This document shows positions 60,323-64,000 of a stretch of 64,000 bases of DNA, piece after piece. Both the position numbers and the translations under genes were made by a program. Numbering within the stretch: the first letter of the stretch is position 1; each line of letters starts with the position of its first letter. The stretch is taken from the NCBI GenBank assembly GCA_026419785.1, contig JAODTK010005764.1:158544-222543 (forward strand), written 5' to 3'. The notes beneath the pieces are model-generated. The model searched no databases. It saw only the letters and a list, made by a program, of their open reading frames with translations, and had not been told where the DNA came from. Source of the stretch: Sclerodactyla briareus. Taxonomy: Eukaryota > Echinodermata > Holothuroidea > Dendrochirotida > Sclerodactylidae.

Positions 60323-62675
60323 TTTTTCATTTTTTCCTGGTTCATTTTGGAGGGGATGGGGTAGGGGTGAGGGAGGGGGGGGGGGGGGGCGGGAGGCAAA
60401 CCAATTGCGACCAATTCGCTGAGAAAGAAAATTTTAGCCAAGCAATACATGTGCACAACCACGCTATCAATAGAACCACACTGTGTTCAGGATATTACGC
60501 CGTTGTTCAACATTTCAACGCGTTCAAAAGGAAGGCAAATAGTGTTACCTTCGTGTGAACGTTCCAATCTAGACAGGGTAACACACATACACATAGTAAC
60601 TCCACGAATGGAATACACAGAAGGGCGTCGAGCCTATGAGACTTTACACAAAACTTACCTAAGTCGGTTCGTTTGAAGTTGCGCGCTAAGCGGGGGATTT
60701 CTGTTCCTGCAGGGCAACCGGTGCAAAAAACCGGGCCGGGCTCGTAGGGGCTCGCTTCATGTGGCAACCTAGTGAGAATAGTACAGTTCTCGTGATACTA
60801 ACGACTACCTTGCCACTGACCTATGAATTAACTTATAGGTCAGTGACTTCATGCATGCCACCCGGTCGTGCATGGCAAAACGAGAGTTCGACTGAGTACC
60901 TCCGGCTGGAAGGGGACTTAAACGCATAGAAATGTGTGCGGGGCTTCAGCTTGCAAAGTGAGAGCAAACTTTTGTCGATCCATCGTTTGCCACACGTCAC
61001 AGAGGGACCACCAATTTTTGGGCTTACGCTCAGAATGGAGATACGCGCATTCAGTTATCTGTAGGTAGTGTGCCGAAGAGGACGACATAAAATGGCGCCG
61101 GCATGTCACAAGCAGTGAGGGCCACATGAGAATCAATATATACGCAAGTCGGAGAGGGGGGGGGGTTTGCATGTTATTAAAGCTGTACCACTAGGTCCGG
61201 TGAAACAATGGATTGTAGGGTCACTCGCTTTCGAAGAAACTAGGTACACTTTAGCGCGGACAACCACAGACTCTGTTTTTTTCGAACGCGGGCGCAGAGC
61301 GGTAATGAATCTGTCGAAGGCGGACGCATGTAGCCTGGCAACATGATTAAGTTGTTGTGGTTCTGGTTTCCGCTGGGGTTCCCTATCGTCATCGGAAGGA
61401 ATGTGCGAAATGATAGAGCGCGCCCGAAATCACATTCCATGGCGTAGTAAAAAAGGAAACATCCAATCATTCGCCGCTGAAAATATGACGATGCCTATCA
61501 AGTATTATTTTCCAGCTGAAAATCACAGAACTGACGACACATTTTGGAAGGCTATACACGAACTGTAGGCCTATAGGCACCTACCACAGAAAATTGCTTC
61601 TTGCGTGACGATTATTACGTTCTGTCCCATTTAGTTCATGGCATGCGTCATTACAGTCAGGGACCGATGCGCGTACAGCGGCACCAACTTGAGGGCCGGG
61701 CACGTCGATCGACTGGTCGTATACGTTTGTCTGCACTAAGTAGGCATATGCCGGAGACGATTATGACGACACAGTATAACTTCGTGGCCGGCATTGCCTT
61801 CACCGGTGCTCAGTGCAAACGGGACAATGACGACTCCACACAAAAAACAGCCATCCTGATCGCCGTAATAAATCTCGGGCAGGAGTGGGCTGAGAAGGGA
61901 ACATAATGGGCCTGATAAGAGGCCTCGGCAGTAGAGGGGTCGATGGGTAATGTAATGCAAGAAGGCCAGCTGACTGCATGAAAATTTAGGACGCCGACCC
62001 GTCGAAGACTTGCCATGGTTAGGGTGTCGCAGTTTGAGGCGGGACAGGATTCTCAATTCGGCGAACGATTTTGAGAGTATCCAACCGACTGACAGACAAG
62101 TAGGGGACCAACCAGCGGCGACGCACTGTTCGAGCTGTCTCTCGGGCCCACGAGCTGCATGGAATTATCCATCGACTTAGAGCCCGAAAACCCGCGGCGG
62201 TGAGGGCAACGGGCATTGCGTTGTCCCCTTCAAAAAAATAGTTACTTGAATGTGATCGGAGATAAAGTCGAGTGATCGTTATTTTGACTCGTGCTGGGTT
62301 TGGTTTCTGCCGATCCGATAGGGGAATCCATACCGGACAGTATACACGATCTGGGATTGGAGAGGAATGGATACTCTTCGACCTTATCCAAAATGGTAGT
62401 CTGCGTTATGAAAAACTGGGGTTCAGCCAATTGTTTAATCGTATAGAGAAAAATAGCGCCATTCACCCACGTGCGAGTCCCAACCGTTTATCAACGAAGG
62501 AGTGGAAAAGCGTCACACACAACTGGTGGGTCGTTCGGGGGGTTTTTTGCCGATCAGTTATCCCAAGAAACAGTGATTTGTACAACAGACCAGAGAGAGA
62601 CGAAATATCATACTCAAGCCCTGCTCTTCTCCCCAAAGGGAGATGCGGTATAAAGTCGGTTTTTTCCCCCTCCGT

Positions 62676-62713
62676 GCTACGACCATATCACGTGGAATAT
62701 ACACGGTTCTCGT
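62676..62713 (+). pseudogene. 5S rRNA, truncated at the array edge
   Basis: Only the first 38 or so bases remain (GCTACGACCATATCACGT to ACGGTTCTCGT), then homology stops at GTTGAACTTC. The whole internal control region is missing, so it cannot be transcribed from its own promoter. The upstream TATA-like box and spacer are intact. Confidence 0.85.
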
Positions 62714-62715
62714 GT

Positions 62716-63500
62716 TGAACTTCTTGCAGACTCCGAAAACTTTTCGTTAATGTTTTCGACTTTTTAGCGAGTTCATGAGGAAAACGGTGAACAATTATCC
62801 TTGTGGGCGATTTGCCTCTAGATCTTCTGACGGGTTGGAAACCCTAATTCAATTTGGAGGAAGGAACAAACACTTTTTGTTTGGCAAAAACTTGGCCTCG
62901 CGGCCGGCGTTGCCCACGGTCAGTGCGGGTATGAGTTCCGCGAAACCTACCGAAGCAGGCGGGCATGGAAAGACTGGTAAGGAAAGCGTGGGGATGAGTT
63001 CCGCGAAACAAAACCTTGCAAGATAATGTTGTACGGATTCTTGACAATTAGTTTTGATGGAGCGAGGGAGGTGATGTCTGCGATACAGAATGTGTAGGTG
63101 GTGAAGCTTTAAGGGTTGGTGAAAAACTTCAGGTTTTGGTTGTGACATTTAAAAGATACAGAAAAGATTGCGATATGTACAAGAGACTGGGCTAATAATT
63201 AATGGTCACCCGTGTATAATGTTCATGGGTGTTTACCAGAACGCTATTAACAGTCAGCCTATTCGGGTACCGGCCCGTAATGTAGCAGACACTGATTGAA
63301 AGAACGTCTACAGGGAAGGGATGATGCCCAGTGAGGAGTGAATGGACACACAAAAAGTATGTGAACAGTATCCGAAGTAGAGGGAACGGTTCCACGTATG
63401 CACGTGTAGAAACTCCAGCGGACTGTTAAAGCCTACCGTTGCTCTCACGATCGGTGATTGAACCTGACAAGGAAACGTAACAAAACAGACAATTAAAGGT
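62716..63500. other. Non-array flank of unknown nature
   Basis: The sequence changes abruptly from 5S to an unrelated segment. A short direct repeat, ATGAGTTCCGCGAAAC, occurs twice about 65 bases apart (about 62.93-63.01 kb). No terminal repeats or poly(A) mark the junction. Confidence 0.35.
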
Positions 63501-63552
63501 ATGTAAACTATGCTTAGTGACTCCCACATATGAGGAACTGCAGTCAGTACAA

Positions 63553-63980
63553 ATGGCAGAGAGTTGCAGTCAACAGGGGCACACGGACCAGTCGCCGCTG
63601 CCCCAAAGTGAAATGCTACAAAGATGCAGGGACTGGGGCCAATAAAAGCTGCCATTGCCTGCACCAGCGGGCCGGAACCTTGAGACAACAAAAAAACCAA
63701 ACCCACTGCTATGGGACCTTGATAAAGTGAAGCGACATTGCAGACGCAGTGGTTTCGAACGAGTGCGACCCAAAGGAGGTTGACAGAAATCAAAGCCAGC
63801 AGGGTGGTCAGACCCCTGGCACCCCCGACGAGGGAGACCCATCGCAGTCGACAGAACCTCCATGACAATCGTACCCCTATCGAGTCGGTCATAGTCGCCC
63901 ACGCGCGCTCTCTGTCTCTGGCCCCCCACTCCGCCGACTGCTAGAATCAGACCTACAGAAAACCATCCAGGTGGTGACAC
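63553..63980 (+). CDS. Unknown coding-like segment at the window end
   Basis: An ATG near 63,553 opens a frame reading MAESCSQQGHTDQSPL and beyond, which stops after about 30 codons. Other plus-strand frames then give hydrophilic stretches such as VDRNQSQQGGQTPGTPDEGD and LRRLLESDLQKTIQVV up to the window edge. The polar composition and GC content look coding, with frameshifts as elsewhere in the window. It could be the start of a retroelement ORF beside the 5S junction or a host exon. No family is recognised, and a 194-residue hydrophobic minus-strand ORF over it looks like its shadow. Confidence 0.25.
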
Positions 63981-64000
63981 CGCGGAGGACTGAAAAGGGG

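Larger units (their letters stand above)
49940..62713 (+). repeat. 5S rDNA tandem array, unit about 2.48 kb
   Basis: 5S genes start at 52,745, 55,232, 57,713, 60,206 and 62,676, giving spacings of 2,487, 2,481, 2,493 and 2,470. The spacers are homologous along their whole length, apart from many small indels and variable G runs. The left edge (about 49,940) starts inside a spacer and the right edge ends inside a 5S gene. The leftmost partial unit carries two transposon insertions. Many short ORFs on both strands recur in each unit and are not genes. Confidence 0.95.

Noticed and set aside
53504..62718. Many 60-148-residue ORFs in the 5S spacers
   Set aside because: They change frame and length from unit to unit while the DNA stays homologous, so no protein is conserved.
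63308..63892. A 194-residue hydrophobic minus-strand ORF
   Set aside because: Looks like the antisense of a polar, GC-rich plus-strand coding-like segment. No membrane protein family is recognised.

Overview
The window reads as nuclear DNA of a marine invertebrate animal. The evidence is spliced exons with GT/AG borders, several eukaryotic transposon families, a metazoan-type 5S rRNA array, and introns full of short dispersed repeats. The 5S sequence and the repeat style would suit an ambulacrarian (echinoderm or hemichordate), but the sequence alone does not settle the taxon. No prokaryotic gene, operon or CRISPR array is present. Single-base insertions and deletions are frequent even inside exons and 5S genes, so the text is either an unpolished long-read assembly or contains much decayed sequence. 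Most long ORFs are therefore misleading, and exons had to be read across frames.

Region 0-13 kb is repeat-rich: a tRNA-like SINE head, GAGTAC-rich and GGTCTCG minisatellites, a Penelope-like reverse transcriptase fragment (about 3.1-3.4 kb), five tandem units of about 295 bp (3.85-5.37 kb), a broken LINE reverse transcriptase (about 6.0-6.64 kb), and a widely spaced inverted repeat holding a coding-like stretch (10.1-11.8 kb).

Region 13.3-17.9 kb is one satellite block of about 60 copies of a 75-bp unit. Because 75 is a multiple of three and one reverse frame lacks stops, it produces spurious repetitive ORFs.

Region 18.8-42.6 kb holds the one host protein gene I can identify: a minus-strand, many-exon gene for a cytoplasmic poly(A)-binding-protein-like (PABPC) protein. 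Exons for all four RRM domains and part of the Pro/Gln-rich linker can be read from about 42.54 kb down to 20.62 kb. The C-terminal MLLE exons were not found. Its introns carry a perfect hAT MITE with an 8-bp target duplication, tandem arrays of about 595, 155 and 55 bp, a tRNA-like SINE, and a nested element. Region 42.8-49.9 kb has more dispersed repeats, a possible promoter-like stretch and a tandem X-box motif.

Region 49.94-62.71 kb is a 5S rDNA tandem array: four full genes plus one truncated copy, with unit length about 2.48 kb. The leftmost partial unit is split by two non-autonomous DNA transposons, one Harbinger-like (TTA duplication) and one hAT (8-bp duplication). The array stops abruptly about 38 nt into the last 5S gene, and 1.3 kb of unrelated, partly coding-like sequence runs to the window end.
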